Assembly: GCF_000384135.1 (NCBI RefSeq)
Contig: NZ_KB913028.1
Location: forward strand, 1 to 64,000
Length of the DNA stretch: 64,000 bases
From: Succinispira mobilis DSM 6222
GTDB taxonomy: Bacteria > Bacillota > Negativicutes > Acidaminococcales > Succinispiraceae
Direction of reading: 5' to 3'
The notes under the pieces were generated by a model that saw nothing but the letters and a program-made list of their open reading frames with translations, made no database searches and was not told the DNA's origin. The translations under genes were made by a program, and so were the position numbers. Positions 34,623 through 43,275 of this stretch are shown here, piece after piece; position 1 is the first letter of the stretch; every line of letters starts with the position of its first letter.

Positions 34623-34900
34623 TATAAATTATCTCCTTGCTTAAAAATTTTTAAAGTTATTGCTAAAATTAGCACTCCAAAAAACATTGACAAGGCCGCA
34701 ATAAGTAATGATTTTGCGCCTAAAATATCTAGCTTGCTAACTAATGAACTATCTGAACCAATAATCGCACCTAGAGAGATTAACATCGCAAATAAGGAAT
34801 ATTGCGCTAATTGCGATAAGAGGGCTACATTTTTTTCAGAGAGCCGTTTACTTAAGCCCAGTAAAATTCCCAAAAACATACTAATAAATACTATTTCCAT
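34622..34900 (-). CDS. LysO-type lysine exporter, N-terminal part (DUF340)
   Basis: A 92-residue membrane protein with three helices, matching the N-terminal portion of LysO (GILLGLSKRLSEKNVALLSQ, LISLGAIIGSDSSLV). I chose the ATG at 34900; an AAAGG lies about 13 bases upstream, slightly far, and an in-frame TTG four codons earlier is too close to it. It overlaps its partner by a TAATG. Substrate lysine is inferred from the family. Confidence 0.78.
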   Translation of the reverse strand: MEIVFISMFLGILLGLSKRLSEKNVALLSQLAQYSLFAMLISLGAIIGSDSSLVSKLDILGAKSLLIAALSMFFGVLILAITLKIFKQGDNL

Positions 34901-35015
34901 AATTATTTTCAACCTTTTTCCTTACTTTACAGTAAATATTTTTCACCACTTACGGCATTATATGCTAAAATACTTGTTAATAATATTACGAATTTATTCT
35001 ATAAAGGACGTGATC

Positions 35016-37151
35016 ATGATGCCCGCAAACCTATTGTTTGCCTTAGATATTGGGACGCGCAACGTAGTCGGAATTGTCGCCGAAGTTGTTGGTAACAAAA
35101 TCAATATCTTGGCAAGTGAACGCTTAGAACATCAAACGCGTGCGATGTTGGACGGTCAAATCCACGATATTCCTCAAGTAGTATTAGTTATTAAAGAAAT
35201 AAAAGAAAAGTTAGAAGCAAAGCTAAATGCCTCCTTGACCAAAGCAACAGTGGCCGCGGCAGGGCGTGCCCTCTTAACTATTGAGTCTACCGCAGAGCTA
35301 GAAACCTATTCCACCAAACCTTTAACTTTAGAAATGGAACAATCTTTAGAAATTCTCGCTGTGCAAAATGCCCAACAACAACTTGCTAAAAACAATCTCA
35401 ATAACTTGCAACAAAACTACTATTGTGTTGGTTACAATGTTAGTAATTATCTCCTTGATGATAACCAGTTAGCAACCCTAGTTGGGCAACGGGGCGCTTT
35501 AGCTAAAATAAATATCATTGCTACTTTTTTACCTAAGCAAGTAGTCGATTCTCTAGAAACGGCACTCTCTCAATCGGGTTTGCAATTAGGAGGTATAACA
35601 CTAGAGCCGATAGCCGCAATTAATTTTTTAATTCCTCCGACCATGCGGCATCTTAATATTGCCCTGATTGATATTGGCGCCGGAACATCTGATATTGCTA
35701 TCACTGCCCAAAATAGTGTTATTGGCTTTGGCATGGTTCCTTGTGCTGGTGACGAAATAACCGAAGCTTTGTCACAACATTATCTGTTAGATTTCAATGA
35801 CGCTGAACTTATTAAGCGCGATATCAGCTCGGGTTGTGAAACTGTTGAAATTACCGATATCTTAGGTTACAGCACTGCCGTTACCTGTGAAGAAGTTGTG
35901 GGCAACATTACACCTACCATCAATGAATTAGCCGATAAACTCACCCAAGAAATTTTGCGTTTAAATAATAAAGTTCCCCAAGCAGTTATTTTAATTGGCG
36001 GTGGTGCTTTAACACCACATTTGCCAGATTATATTTCCGAAAAATTAGCCTTACCGAAAAATAAAATTGGTATCAGACAACCTTTAGCTGGCAATGTATT
36101 TACTGAAATTCCCACTGATTTAATGACGCCTGAAGCTATTACACCTTTAGGTATTTTAAAATTAGCCAATAGCAATTATTTAAATTTCATTAGTATTACG
36201 ATAAATAACCAGTTATACCGTATTTTTAATCTAGGAACCTTAACAGTCGGCGACGCTTTATTAGCAATAGGCTTGGATGTTAAAACTATGAAGGGACGAC
36301 CTGGGTTAGGTATCGCCTTAACCGTAAATGCACAACGCCAATTTATCCCCGGAAGTCATGGTACTGATGGTGTCTTAACAGTTAATGGACAAAATGCCGA
36401 TCTTAAAACCACCTTGCAAGAAGGAGATAATTTAGAGATCCACAAAGGTAGTAATGGACAATCGCCAATTGTTACACTCACCACCCTCTTGCAACCAGAA
36501 CATTATCTTGATATTCAAGTTAACGGACAAAAGTATCAAATTGAACCCTTACTATTTGTCAATGCTACTCCAGCTAGCAGCGACCAAGTACTATTGGACG
36601 GCGACTGTGTAGAAATTAAGCCGCTTACAACCATTACTGATTTATTAAGTAGCCCATTTATCAATAATTATTTAAGCCAACATCCTTTTACCATAAATAA
36701 CGAAGAAGTTATCCATACTAGCTATCCCGAAATTTTGGTTAACGAACAGCCCAGCAAGCTTACTACACCGCTAACAGCGTCAGATAAGCTAACAATTGTT
36801 AAAGCAAAACAACCAAACTTAACAGAAATTCTCGCCTTAAATAGTGATGCTGATCAAATAAAAGTATATTTCGGGGAACATGAACTAGCGATAAACAAGT
36901 TTTTTTCGAAGTTCACGGTCAACAACCAAGAGGCCACCCCTGAGCAGCTTATTTCTGATCATAGCCTTATTAGTTATGAGCGTGTACCGCGCAATTTAAT
37001 TGTTAGTGATATTTTAGAAGCCGCCGATTTTAAACCTCAGGAACTGCCCGTGGGCAAAAATGTAACTGTCTATTTAAACAACAAAGCAGCTACACTCATC
37101 CAACCTATAAAAAATGGTGATGAGGTAACTGTTGTTGTTAGTGATTTATAG
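35016..37151 (+). CDS. FtsA-like actin-fold ATPase with long C-terminal extension
   Basis: A 711-residue protein. Residues 1 to about 390 form an FtsA/PilM-type actin fold: LFALDIGTRNVVGIVAE (phosphate 1), LIDIGAGTSDIAI (phosphate 2) and VILIGGGALTPHLPD (adenosine). It then continues for about 320 residues that look like several small beta-grasp-type modules, each ending in 'GDxLxI/V' turns (LQEGDNLEI, LLDGDCVEI, IKNGDEVTVV) and carrying VNGQ/VNEQ turns. FtsA itself is about 420 residues, so the extension is notable. The ATG at 35016 follows AAAGGACG; the longer frame upstream lacks a site. No ftsZ or pil genes are near. Its end overlaps the next convergent gene by six bases. Confidence 0.8.
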   Translation: MMPANLLFALDIGTRNVVGIVAEVVGNKINILASERLEHQTRAMLDGQIHDIPQVVLVIKEIKEKLEAKLNASLTKATVAAAGRALLTIESTAELETYSTKPLTLEMEQSLEILAVQNAQQQLAKNNLNNLQQNYYCVGYNVSNYLLDDNQLATLVGQRGALAKINIIATFLPKQVVDSLETALSQSGLQLGGITLEPIAAINFLIPPTMRHLNIALIDIGAGTSDIAITAQNSVIGFGMVPCAGDEITEALSQHYLLDFNDAELIKRDISSGCETVEITDILGYSTAVTCEEVVGNITPTINELADKLTQEILRLNNKVPQAVILIGGGALTPHLPDYISEKLALPKNKIGIRQPLAGNVFTEIPTDLMTPEAITPLGILKLANSNYLNFISITINNQLYRIFNLGTLTVGDALLAIGLDVKTMKGRPGLGIALTVNAQRQFIPGSHGTDGVLTVNGQNADLKTTLQEGDNLEIHKGSNGQSPIVTLTTLLQPEHYLDIQVNGQKYQIEPLLFVNATPASSDQVLLDGDCVEIKPLTTITDLLSSPFINNYLSQHPFTINNEEVIHTSYPEILVNEQPSKLTTPLTASDKLTIVKAKQPNLTEILALNSDADQIKVYFGEHELAINKFFSKFTVNNQEATPEQLISDHSLISYERVPRNLIVSDILEAADFKPQELPVGKNVTVYLNNKAATLIQPIKNGDEVTVVVSDL

Positions 37152-38405
37152 CACTTTTTCAAACTCTGGATTATATACTATACAGTCCGCACCTTCGCCT
37201 TCTTGCTCTAAGTACAATAAAGCCCGATTAGCAAAATGGAAAAGTTGCGGGTAGCTTTTGCCAGCGCGCGGATAAATTGCCGCACCAGCTTTCGGTAACA
37301 AAGCTAATTCTTTTTCACCCATTATTACGGACTCTTTACAGAGCTCCGTAATATTTTTTAATTTCAGCTCTAAATCTTGCTCATCTTCAAAGTCTTTCAA
37401 TAAAATTATAACTTGGTTTTCACTATTGCGAAAAATAAAACTTTGCTCTTGATAATTCGTCAAAAGCTTATCAGCTATCTTTTGCATGAAATGTTCAAAG
37501 GTTACTTCACCAAAATCCGTTGCAATCTGCGTGAAACCCATAAGGTTTATAACAATTAGAGCGTGTTCGCCAAAAATTCCTTCTTCCGCTAAAAAGCTCT
37601 CAATAACTCGTTTACCTGACATGCGCGAATAAAAACCCGTAGAAATATCCAGCTGTTCTTGTTCTAATAGTTCTTTTTCTAATTTTTTCTGCTGGTCAAT
37701 TTCCCGAATACAAATATGTACCAACAGCTTAAGATTTTTCAAATCAAACTTTAATGAACCCATAAATCTTACCCAAATAAATTTATTCTGTTCATTTTTC
37801 ATTTTACAGTCAAAAATAATTCTATCGCGTCCACTTTTATCTAACTTAATAAGATTTTCAGTGTTAAACACCCGCAAAAAGTCTTTAACATAATAGGGGT
37901 CTAAAAGTTTGTTGGCAATAAAACCGATTTGTTCGGTATAGTTATCCGTATCTAATTGGCGTTGTTCCCACTTGTCTAAACCATAAACAAATTTATCATC
38001 GGTAACATTCGCCGAGAAAAACTTATCCGTACCAAAACTCCAAAAGAGTTTCTCTAATTCTGCCGCCTCATTTAGAGCTTCTTCTTTTTCTGCTACCTGT
38101 TGTTTACAATCAGCAATTACTGAATAAACTTCCGAAAAAACCTCATTTTGCAATTCTTTGTTAGCTACCGGTTCCCCAGTCAACATCCGCTTGATGCCTT
38201 TTAGAAATTCTTTCAAAGTTTTATCCTGTAATTCGACTAAAACTACATAAAAAGGTAAATAAATTAGAGCAATAATAAATAAATAAGCTACTAAATCCGC
38301 TGCTTTTATCCCACTAAAATCAACAATAAAAAATAATTTACCCACTAATAGTGGGATTGCGCCAAAGACTATTAATACTATTAGAAGCATGCCATTTGTT
38401 TTCAT
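37146..38405 (-). CDS. membrane protein with PAS and degenerate GGDEF domain
   Basis: A 419-residue protein with two N-terminal membrane helices (about 5-25 and 35-58), a coiled linker, a PAS-like domain (about 120-245) and a GGDEF-fold domain (about 255-415). The catalytic motif is lost: the place of GGDEF reads NSENQV, so no cyclase activity is expected. It may act as a c-di-GMP or GTP receptor, or as a protein-interaction module. The ATG has a GAGGAC site. Its stop overlaps that of the FtsA-like gene, with no terminator between. Confidence 0.8.
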   Translation of the reverse strand: MKTNGMLLIVLIVFGAIPLLVGKLFFIVDFSGIKAADLVAYLFIIALIYLPFYVVLVELQDKTLKEFLKGIKRMLTGEPVANKELQNEVFSEVYSVIADCKQQVAEKEEALNEAAELEKLFWSFGTDKFFSANVTDDKFVYGLDKWEQRQLDTDNYTEQIGFIANKLLDPYYVKDFLRVFNTENLIKLDKSGRDRIIFDCKMKNEQNKFIWVRFMGSLKFDLKNLKLLVHICIREIDQQKKLEKELLEQEQLDISTGFYSRMSGKRVIESFLAEEGIFGEHALIVINLMGFTQIATDFGEVTFEHFMQKIADKLLTNYQEQSFIFRNSENQVIILLKDFEDEQDLELKLKNITELCKESVIMGEKELALLPKAGAAIYPRAGKSYPQLFHFANRALLYLEQEGEGADCIVYNPEFEKVL

Positions 38406-38476
38406 AAGTCCTCACTTTCTTATTCCCTTGTTCTCCGCCAACTGTCATACTCGTATTATATTACATTTGCGCAAAT

Positions 38477-38508
38477 AAAAAAAGCATGCTACAAGTCATG
38501 CTTTTTTT
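38477..38508 (-). terminator. terminator of the hem operon
   Basis: AAAAAAAGCATG (38477-38488) pairs perfectly with 38497-38508, ten bases beyond the hemL stop. On the minus strand it ends in TTTTTTT. Confidence 0.93.
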
Positions 38509-38517
38509 ATTTTTTTA

Positions 38518-39813
38518 TTAGGCTAAACTGGCTTTTACCTTAGTTAAGGCTATACGCATACAGCTTAGAGTTTGTGCTATATCCTCTGGAGTATGAGCAC
38601 TAGACATAAAGCAAGTTTCAAATTGAGATGGTGGCAAGTAAATACCTTGCTCTAGCATCGCATGAAAATAAATTTTAAAGCTTGCCAAATCACTAGTACA
38701 AGCGCTAGCAAAATCAGTTACTTGATTTTTTGTGAAAAACAAAGTAAACATCGAGCCTAAAATGTTAACTGTGCAAGGTAATTCCAGTTCGGCAATAATT
38801 TGACGCAAGCCTTGAACTAAATTTTCCGTATTAGTTGCCGCTTGCGCACAAATTTTATGTGCTTTAAGATATTCTAAGGTAGCAATGCCTGCGGCCATTG
38901 CCAAAGGATTCCCACTTAAAGTTCCCGCTTGATACATCCCGCCTAGAGGCGCTACACACTGCATAATTTCTTTTTTGCCGCCATAACAAGCCACTGGCAA
39001 GCCCCCACCAATAACTTTGCCTAAGCAAGTTAAATCTGGCTCAATAGCATACAAACCCTGAGAACTTTGCTCACTAGAGCGGAAGCCGGACATAACTTCA
39101 TCGAAAATCAAGACTACGCCATAGGCAGCTGTAAGTTCGCGCACAGCTTGCAGATAGCCTGGATTTGGTAAAACTAAACCCATATTTCCTGGCGTGGGTT
39201 CAATAATCAAGCCCGCAATTTCCGAGCCTTTTAACTGCAATAAGTTCTCTAAAGCTGCTACATCATTATAAGGAATTGTCAAAGTATTCCCAGCAATACT
39301 TGCTGGCACACCTGGACTATCAGGCACTCCTAAAGTTAGTGCACCAGAGCCTGCTTTTACCAGTAAACTATCATGATGTCCATGATAACAGCCTTCAAAC
39401 TTAACAATATATTCCCGCTTCGTATAAGCTCGCGCTAAACGCAAAGCACTCATGGTTGCTTCTGTACCAGAGTTTACCATGCGTACCATCTCAATGCTAG
39501 GCACAAATTCACAAATCAGTTCCGCCAATTTCGTTTCCGCCAAAGTCGGTGCTCCATACGAAGTACCTTTAAGACTAGCGGCCCGAATTGCCTCTACTAC
39601 CGTAGGATGAACATGTCCTAAAATTTGTGGCCCATATGATAATACATAGTCAATATATTCATTATCGTCAATATCATAAATTTTACTGCCTTGAGCCTGC
39701 TTTATAAAAGGTGGTGTGCCGCCGACACTACGAAACGAGCGTACTGGGCTATTTACCCCCCCAGGAATTACTTGTTTGGCTTTTTCAAAAGCTGCGAGTG
39801 ATTTTGTCAACAT
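38518..39813 (-). CDS. hemL: glutamate-1-semialdehyde 2,1-aminomutase
   Basis: PLP enzyme of 431 residues that converts glutamate-1-semialdehyde to 5-aminolevulinate. Diagnostic blocks are PGGVNSPVRSFRSVGG, MVNSGTEATMSALRLAR, CYHGHHDSLLVKAGSG, LIFDEVMSGFR and the PLP lysine in CLGKVIGGGLP. It lies last in the tetrapyrrole operon, 20 bases after hemB, and is followed by a strong terminator. Length is normal. With hemA it forms the C5 route to ALA. Confidence 0.97.
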   Translation of the reverse strand: MLTKSLAAFEKAKQVIPGGVNSPVRSFRSVGGTPPFIKQAQGSKIYDIDDNEYIDYVLSYGPQILGHVHPTVVEAIRAASLKGTSYGAPTLAETKLAELICEFVPSIEMVRMVNSGTEATMSALRLARAYTKREYIVKFEGCYHGHHDSLLVKAGSGALTLGVPDSPGVPASIAGNTLTIPYNDVAALENLLQLKGSEIAGLIIEPTPGNMGLVLPNPGYLQAVRELTAAYGVVLIFDEVMSGFRSSEQSSQGLYAIEPDLTCLGKVIGGGLPVACYGGKKEIMQCVAPLGGMYQAGTLSGNPLAMAAGIATLEYLKAHKICAQAATNTENLVQGLRQIIAELELPCTVNILGSMFTLFFTKNQVTDFASACTSDLASFKIYFHAMLEQGIYLPPSQFETCFMSSAHTPEDIAQTLSCMRIALTKVKASLA

Positions 39814-39833
39814 CTATCTAACTCTCCCTCTGC

Positions 39834-40817
39834 TTATTTATTTTGTAACCAACGGGCAACATCTAAAGCATGATAAGTTATGATAATTTTTGCCCCAGCC
39901 CGTTTCATGCTTAGCAATGTTTCTAAGGTTATTTTTTCTTCATCCACTAAGCCCATTTTAGCTGCGGCTTTAATCATCGCATATTCGCCACTAACATTAT
40001 AAACAGCCACTGGACGATTAAATTGTGCTTTCATTTGTGCCACAATATCTAAGTACGCTAGCGCGGGCTTAACCATAATAATATCGGCCCCTTCTTGGAT
40101 ATCTAACTCTGTTTCACGTAATGCTTCTAACGAGTTAGCTGGATCCATTTGATAGCTTTTGCGATCGCCTTGTTTAGGTGCTGAACTTACTGCTGCCCGA
40201 AAAGGTCCATAATAAGCCGAAGCATATTTAGCCGAATAAGCCATAATGGCTACGTTTTCAAAGTAATGTTGATCTAGTGCATGTCTAATTGCTAATACCC
40301 GTCCATCCATCATATCCGAAGGAGCAACAATATCTGCTCCTGCTTGGGCATGACTTACAGCCACTTTTTCTAGTAAGCTTAGGGTCGCATCATTTAATAC
40401 TTCACCATCTTCAGTTAATTGACCACAATGTCCATGTTCCGTATATTGGCACAAGCACACATCAGTGGCCACTACTAATTCAGGGAATTTATCTTTAATT
40501 AAGCGTACTGCGGTTTGCACGGGCTCGTTTTCATCCCAAGCACTGGAACCAAAATCATCTTTATAACTAGGCAGGCCAAAGAGGATAATGCCCTTAATGC
40601 CTAAATCCCAAGCCTCTTGAACCACTTCTAACACTCGATCTACTGAAAAATGATAAGTTCCTGGTAGCGAGCTAATTTCTTCTTTGATATTTTCCCCCGC
40701 AACCACAAAAATCGGGTACATTAAATCCGTAACTTGCAATTCATTTTCGCGCACTAAACTACGCATCGCCTCGTTAGTCCGCATTCTGCGGGGACGATAG
40801 TAAGGAAAATGAGCCAT
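39834..40817 (-). CDS. hemB: porphobilinogen synthase
   Basis: A 327-residue enzyme that condenses two ALA to porphobilinogen. Schiff-base lysines are in YSAKYASAYYGPF and MVKPALAYLD. The metal site region DVCLCQYTEHGHCG has three cysteines, so this is the zinc-dependent type and not the magnesium type with aspartates. RBS GAGGTG before ATG. It starts one base after the cobA-hemD stop. Confidence 0.97.
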   Translation of the reverse strand: MAHFPYYRPRRMRTNEAMRSLVRENELQVTDLMYPIFVVAGENIKEEISSLPGTYHFSVDRVLEVVQEAWDLGIKGIILFGLPSYKDDFGSSAWDENEPVQTAVRLIKDKFPELVVATDVCLCQYTEHGHCGQLTEDGEVLNDATLSLLEKVAVSHAQAGADIVAPSDMMDGRVLAIRHALDQHYFENVAIMAYSAKYASAYYGPFRAAVSSAPKQGDRKSYQMDPANSLEALRETELDIQEGADIIMVKPALAYLDIVAQMKAQFNRPVAVYNVSGEYAMIKAAAKMGLVDEEKITLETLLSMKRAGAKIIITYHALDVARWLQNK

Positions 40818-40818
40818 T

Positions 40819-42342
40819 TTATTTCACCTCTTGATAATATTTTTCAATTGCTGCTACTAAGCCAGGTACATTAAATTCATCTGCGGTAATATCCACCTGT
40901 AAATTATTCGCTAAACAAGTTTCTGTAGTTATTGGCCCGATACTCGCAATTTTTACATTTTGTAATAATTCAGTACGGCCAGCTAACATTTCTAAGAAAT
41001 TAGTTACGGTCGACGAACTAGTAAAGGTAATCATTTCAATTCCGCCTTGCTCTAAGGCCTGTAACAGCTCTTTTTGACTGCTTTTATCAGCGACTGTCCG
41101 ATAAGCTGGCACAACTTCTACTTGCATACCTAACTTAGTTAACTCTTCTGGTAAAATTTCTCGAGCAACTTCTGCCCGGGGAATCAAAATTTGATCGCCA
41201 GCTTGTAGTTGCGTTTTCAAGCTTGCTAAAATCCCTTCGGCCCGAAATTCTAGCGGAATTAAATCTGCACTAAGGCCACGGTTTTGTAATTCCAAGGCAG
41301 TTTGGGAGCCAATCGCCGCCACCAAATTTTTGTTTAAAGCTCTAGTGTCTTTGTTTGCTAAATGCAAACGTTCAAAAAAGGCCTGCACACCATTAACGCT
41401 GGTGAAAATTAGCCATTTATATTTATCTAATTCTTGAATACTGCGGTCTAATTGTTGATAATCTGGCATTGCTTGAATTTTAATGCTCGGCGTTTCCAAA
41501 ATCTCCGCCCCTAATTCTTGCAAGCGTGAACTTAAGGCACTAGCTTGGGCCCGTGCTCTAGTTACGAGAATTTTTTTGCCAAACAATGGCCGTTTATCAA
41601 ACCAAGCTAAATCCTTACGCAATTTAACAACATTACCAACAATAAAAATTGCTGGTGGTTTTAAGCCAGCTTTAAGTACATCCGCACTAGCATTGGCGAC
41701 TGTAGTTTCTAACACGCGTTGTTCGGGCTTAGTACCCCAACGAATTACCGCAGCTGGAGTTTGTGGATCGCGACCATTTTCGATTAATTTTTTAGTAATA
41801 TGAGGTAAATTTTCTACCCCCATTAAAAATACTAAAGTATCTACTGCTGTTGCTAATTTTTCCCAATTAATATCCGAACGATTTTTATTAGGATCTTCAT
41901 GTCCCGTTATTACTGCAAAAGAAACCGCTACATTGCGATGCGTAACAGGGATACCTGCATACGCTGGCACCGCAATCGCCGAAGTAATCCCTGGGACAAT
42001 TTCAAACGGTAAATTATTTTCTTGAAGCAATAAAGCTTCCTCGCCACCGCGACCAAAAACAAAAGGATCGCCACCTTTAAGGCGCGCCACCACTTTACCA
42101 GCTTTCGCTAAATCCACCAACAACTGATTAATATCTTCTTGACGCATAGTATGCTGATTAGAAGCTTTGCCAACATAAATTCGTTCAGTATTAGCTTTTA
42201 CATATTGCAAAATTTCTGGATTAGCTAATTTATCATAAACCACAACATCTGCTTTTTGCAAACATTGCATAGCTTTTATACTTAGTAAGCCCGCATCGCC
42301 AGGCCCCGCTCCAATTAAATATACTATTCCTGTTTTTTTCAC
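40819..42342 (-). CDS. fused uroporphyrinogen-III methyltransferase / synthase
   Basis: A 507-residue bifunctional protein. N-terminal half (1 to about 245): SAM-dependent uroporphyrinogen-III C-methyltransferase (CobA/SUMT), with VYLIGAGPGDAGLLSIKA, DALV-like core 'VVYDKLANPEIL', GGDPFVFGRGGEE and VPGITSAIAVPAYAGIPVTH. C-terminal half (about 255-507): uroporphyrinogen-III synthase (HemD), with KKILVTRARAQASALSSRL and ITFTSSSTVTNFLEML. Fusion channels hydroxymethylbilane to precorrin-2, favouring siroheme or cobalamin over heme. I chose the GTG at 42342 with GGGGGAT upstream; an in-frame TTG two codons earlier is too close. Overlap with neighbours is slight. Confidence 0.95.
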   Translation of the reverse strand: MKKTGIVYLIGAGPGDAGLLSIKAMQCLQKADVVVYDKLANPEILQYVKANTERIYVGKASNQHTMRQEDINQLLVDLAKAGKVVARLKGGDPFVFGRGGEEALLLQENNLPFEIVPGITSAIAVPAYAGIPVTHRNVAVSFAVITGHEDPNKNRSDINWEKLATAVDTLVFLMGVENLPHITKKLIENGRDPQTPAAVIRWGTKPEQRVLETTVANASADVLKAGLKPPAIFIVGNVVKLRKDLAWFDKRPLFGKKILVTRARAQASALSSRLQELGAEILETPSIKIQAMPDYQQLDRSIQELDKYKWLIFTSVNGVQAFFERLHLANKDTRALNKNLVAAIGSQTALELQNRGLSADLIPLEFRAEGILASLKTQLQAGDQILIPRAEVAREILPEELTKLGMQVEVVPAYRTVADKSSQKELLQALEQGGIEMITFTSSSTVTNFLEMLAGRTELLQNVKIASIGPITTETCLANNLQVDITADEFNVPGLVAAIEKYYQEVK

Positions 42343-42354
42343 CCTCAAATCCCC

Positions 42355-43275
42355 CTACATTATCTCTGCTAAAATTTCGCGACCACCCGCCGCCAACATT
42401 TGCTCACCCAATTTAATTCCCAGTTGTTCAGCCTCATCAATTGCGCCTTGAATACAGTCTTTTAACACCCGTTGCCCATCTAAAGAAGCAATTACCGCGC
42501 GTAATAAAATTTGCTGTTCGCAAACTTCAGCATACACCCCAATTGGCACCTGACAACCGCCTTCTAGTAAGCGTAAATAAGCTCTTTCCGCCTTAGTTAC
42601 AGCTTGCGTGTCTGGGTCATTTAAAAATTCTAACATTTGTAATACTTCGGAATCATTAGCCCGCGCTTCAATTGCTAAGGCGCCTTGACCTACCGCGGGC
42701 AAGCAAATCGCATGCGGTAGAATTTCTTGGATTCGGTCGCCCAAACCCAGACGCCTTAGACCAGCCACAGCCAAAATAATAGCTTGCATTTTTCCTTCGT
42801 CTAACCGCGCTAATCGCGTTTGCACATTACCGCGCAAATCAACAATTTGCAAGTCGGGACGAGCTGCGAGTAATTGGGCCTTTCTTCTTAAACTAGACGT
42901 GCCGACCGTCGCGCCTAAGGGCAATTCTGCCAAACTCTTGTAGTTATTACTCACAAAGGCATCCCCTTCGTGTTCGCGTTTAGTTATACAAGCTAAGATC
43001 AAGCCTTCTGGCAATTCGGTAGGCATATCTTTTAAACTATGCACCGCTAAATCTACCTCACCCGCCAGCAAATCCTGTTCGATTTCCTTAGTAAATAGCC
43101 CTTTACCACCAATTTTAGATAAAGACACATCTAAAATTTTATCGCCCTTCGTCAACACTCGCTTTAAGGCAATTTCACATTCAGGATATTTTTCTTGGAG
43201 CAGGGCCGCAATATGTTCAGCTTGCCAAAGCGCTAAGGCACTTTGTCTAGTCCCAATCGTAAGTTTCTTTTTCAT
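42355..43275 (-). CDS. hemC: hydroxymethylbilane synthase
   Basis: A 306-residue porphobilinogen deaminase, joining four porphobilinogen units. The start MKKKLTIGTRQSALALWQAE, the block LFTKEIEQDLLAGEVDLAVHSLKDMPTE in pieces (DLAVHSLKDMPT), and the cofactor cysteine in LEGGCQVPIG are clear. The start at 43275 is preceded by GAAGAGG; two in-frame ATGs lie upstream within the end of hemA, which it overlaps by about 29 bases. Coupled translation with hemA is likely. Confidence 0.96.
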   Translation of the reverse strand: MKKKLTIGTRQSALALWQAEHIAALLQEKYPECEIALKRVLTKGDKILDVSLSKIGGKGLFTKEIEQDLLAGEVDLAVHSLKDMPTELPEGLILACITKREHEGDAFVSNNYKSLAELPLGATVGTSSLRRKAQLLAARPDLQIVDLRGNVQTRLARLDEGKMQAIILAVAGLRRLGLGDRIQEILPHAICLPAVGQGALAIEARANDSEVLQMLEFLNDPDTQAVTKAERAYLRLLEGGCQVPIGVYAEVCEQQILLRAVIASLDGQRVLKDCIQGAIDEAEQLGIKLGEQMLAAGGREILAEIM

